Source of the DNA: Neptuniibacter sp. | GTDB taxonomy: Bacteria > Pseudomonadota > Gammaproteobacteria > Pseudomonadales > Balneatricaceae | Direction of reading: 5' to 3' | Assembly (NCBI GenBank): GCA_024686055.1 | Contig: JAIBDV010000187.1 | Location: forward strand, 1 to 6,373 | DNA length: 6,373 nucleotides | Shown: positions 5,253 to 6,373 of the stretch, one piece after another | Numbering within the stretch: the stretch's first letter is position 1 | Layout of the letters: each line of letters begins with the position of its first letter | Made by a program: the position numbers and the translations under genes | The notes under the pieces: model-generated | The model's database searches: none | Told to the model about the DNA's origin: nothing | What the model saw: only the letters and a program-made list of their open reading frames with translations

Positions 5253-6373
5253 ACAGCTTCCAGCCTGAACCCCGGCCGCTGGTGCTCTGTGTTGATGACG
5301 AGCCGCGCTCGCTGGAAACCCTGGAGCGCACCCTGGATGAAGAGTTTGATGTACTCACCGCCAGCAGCGCCGAGCAGGCACTGAGCCTGCTGGCAGACCA
5401 GCCGGTGCAGGTCATTCTCTGTGATCAGCGCATGCCGGGTATGACCGGGGTCGAGCTGCTCAGCCAGGTGCGCGATCGCTGGCCCGATACCGGGCGGCTG
5501 ATCCTGTCGGGCTATACCGATTCTGACGATATTATTCGCGGTATCAACGACTCCGGTATTCACCAGTACATTACCAAGCCCTGGCACCCGGATGCGCTGA
5601 TGGACACCCTGCGTGAGGTCTGCCAGCTGTCGCAGCTGCAGCAGCAGAACGAGCTGCTGGCGATGGAGATGAAACTCACCGCGCCGCAACTGCAGCGTGA
5701 ACTGCGGGCGAAAAAACAGCAGCTGGCGCAGCAGTTTCAGCTGGCCGAGATCCGCCGGGGGCTGGACAGCCCGCTCAACAGTATCTGTGATCAGGTGGGC
5801 CGTATCGCCCCCTATGATATTTCGGTGCTGGTGACCGGCGAGTCAGGCACCGGCAAAGAACTGTTTGCCCGTGCTCTGCATTACAACAGCGCCCGTGCCG
5901 AGCAGCCCTTTGTGGTGGAAAACTGCGGTGCCATGCCGGATGAGCTGCTGGCCTCGGAACTGTTCGGGCATAAAAAGGGCTCGTTTACCGGCGCGATCAG
6001 CGACCATATTGGCCTGTTCGAGCAGGCTAATGGCGGCACCATTTTCCTGGATGAAATCGGCGAAATCAGCCCGGCGTTTCAGGTCAAACTGTTGCGGGTA
6101 CTGCAGGAGCGCGAAGTCCGCCCGCTGGGCGAACAGCGGCGGCGCAAAGTCGATGTGCGCATTGTCGCCTCCACCAACCGCGACCTGGAAGAGGAGGTAC
6201 GGGCCGGGCGGTTCCGCCAGGACCTCTATTACCGGCTGGCCGAAGTCACCCTGTTACTGCCGTCGCTGGGTCGTCGGCGGGGCGATATCCCGCTGCTGGC
6301 CCAGCACTTTCTGACCCGCGCCCAGCAGGAGTTCGACAAGCCGGTGCGCGGTTTCAGCGATGAAGCGCTGGCC
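5249..6373 (+). CDS. hupR: HupR/HoxA-type NtrC-family response regulator, 5' part (cut by window end)
   Basis: The frame opens with ATGA overlapping the hypB stop and stays open to the last base, giving 375 residues of a protein that should be about 480-490. Residues 10-125 are a receiver domain: acidic pocket D16/D17, phospho-acceptor Asp59 in LCDQRMPGMTG, Ser87 in LILSGYTD, and Lys110 in ITKPW. A Gln-rich likely coiled coil (126-168) leads to an AAA+ domain with SPLNSIC (174-180), Walker A GESGTGKE (197-204), ELFGHKKGSFTGA (237-249), Walker B IFLDEI (265-270) and FRQDLYYRL. The rest of the AAA+ domain and the helix-turn-helix lie outside. The SGYTD and KPW blocks and the location mark it as HupR/HoxA, activator of hydrogenase genes, usually paired with a HupT/HoxJ kinase and a HupUV/HoxBC sensor. 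The sigma-54 loop reads GSFTGA, not GAFTGA. No ribosome site is visible, so it probably depends on hypB translation. Confidence 0.93.
   Translation, partial: MNSFQPEPRPLVLCVDDEPRSLETLERTLDEEFDVLTASSAEQALSLLADQPVQVILCDQRMPGMTGVELLSQVRDRWPDTGRLILSGYTDSDDIIRGINDSGIHQYITKPWHPDALMDTLREVCQLSQLQQQNELLAMEMKLTAPQLQRELRAKKQQLAQQFQLAEIRRGLDSPLNSICDQVGRIAPYDISVLVTGESGTGKELFARALHYNSARAEQPFVVENCGAMPDELLASELFGHKKGSFTGAISDHIGLFEQANGGTIFLDEIGEISPAFQVKLLRVLQEREVRPLGEQRRRKVDVRIVASTNRDLEEEVRAGRFRQDLYYRLAEVTLLLPSLGRRRGDIPLLAQHFLTRAQQEFDKPVRGFSDEALA

Noticed and set aside
5084..5689. Reverse-strand open frame of about 200 codons opposite the hypB end and regulator start
   Set aside because: It lies antisense to the conserved receiver domain and the HypB C-terminus; its product shows no family motif and reflects third-position GC bias.
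5865..6314. Forward open frame of about 149 codons inside the regulator
   Set aside because: It is the +1 shadow of the AAA+ domain, full of Arg, Trp, Ser and Cys; the true frame carries Walker A, GSFTGA and Walker B.
1..6373. CTG/CAG-rich runs as simple-sequence repeats
   Set aside because: They follow from Leu (CTG) and Gln (CAG) codon preference; there is no uniform tandem array.

Overview
The window is one densely packed, single-strand (+) segment of an uptake [NiFe]-hydrogenase maturation operon. It opens inside hupD and closes inside a response-regulator gene, so both ends are cut by the window and not by biology. GC is high, CTG and CAG codons are heavily used, and the gene set belongs to the membrane-bound, oxygen-exposed class of hydrogenases (hupSL/hoxKG type). 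This indicates a member of the Pseudomonadota. I lean towards a gammaproteobacterium from codon style, but the sequence does not prove it.

Layout from left to right: hupD (endopeptidase, 3' part, 1-402), hupF (HypC-like chaperone), hupG (HyaE-like), hupH (HyaF-like), hupI (rubredoxin), hupJ (HybE-family chaperone), hupK (degenerate large-subunit paralogue), hypA and hypB (nickel insertion), then hupR/hoxA (NtrC-type regulator, 5' part, 5249 to window end). This is the order hoxM-L-O-Q-R-T-V-hypA-hypB in the Ralstonia/Azotobacter nomenclature. The regulator directly after hypB is, as I recall, the arrangement of Rhodobacter capsulatus (hypAB-hupR-hypCDE).

The genes fall into three working groups. 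HupF, HupK, HypA, HypB and HupD act on the large subunit: scaffold or delivery of the Fe(CN)2CO unit, nickel insertion, then C-terminal cleavage. HupG, HupH, HupI and HupJ are thought to serve the small subunit, including its Fe-S clusters, its Tat signal and protection from oxygen. The regulator controls the operon. Six of the nine gene junctions overlap by 1 to 8 bases, two have gaps of only 2 to 4 bases, and only hupF-hupG has a real spacer (32 bases). The block therefore reads as one translationally coupled transcript. I see no promoter, terminator, RNA gene, mobile element or CRISPR array. No stretch over 300 bases lacks a gene.

There is no wholly new system here. The unusual details are: a Tat-like SRRGFL motif at the extreme C-terminus of HupJ, placed after a 12-residue acidic tandem repeat; a perfect 13-bp inverted repeat inside hupK; a gap-free internal duplication in HupH; HupK keeping exactly one cysteine of each active-site pair; and a regulator whose sigma-54 contact loop reads GSFTGA.
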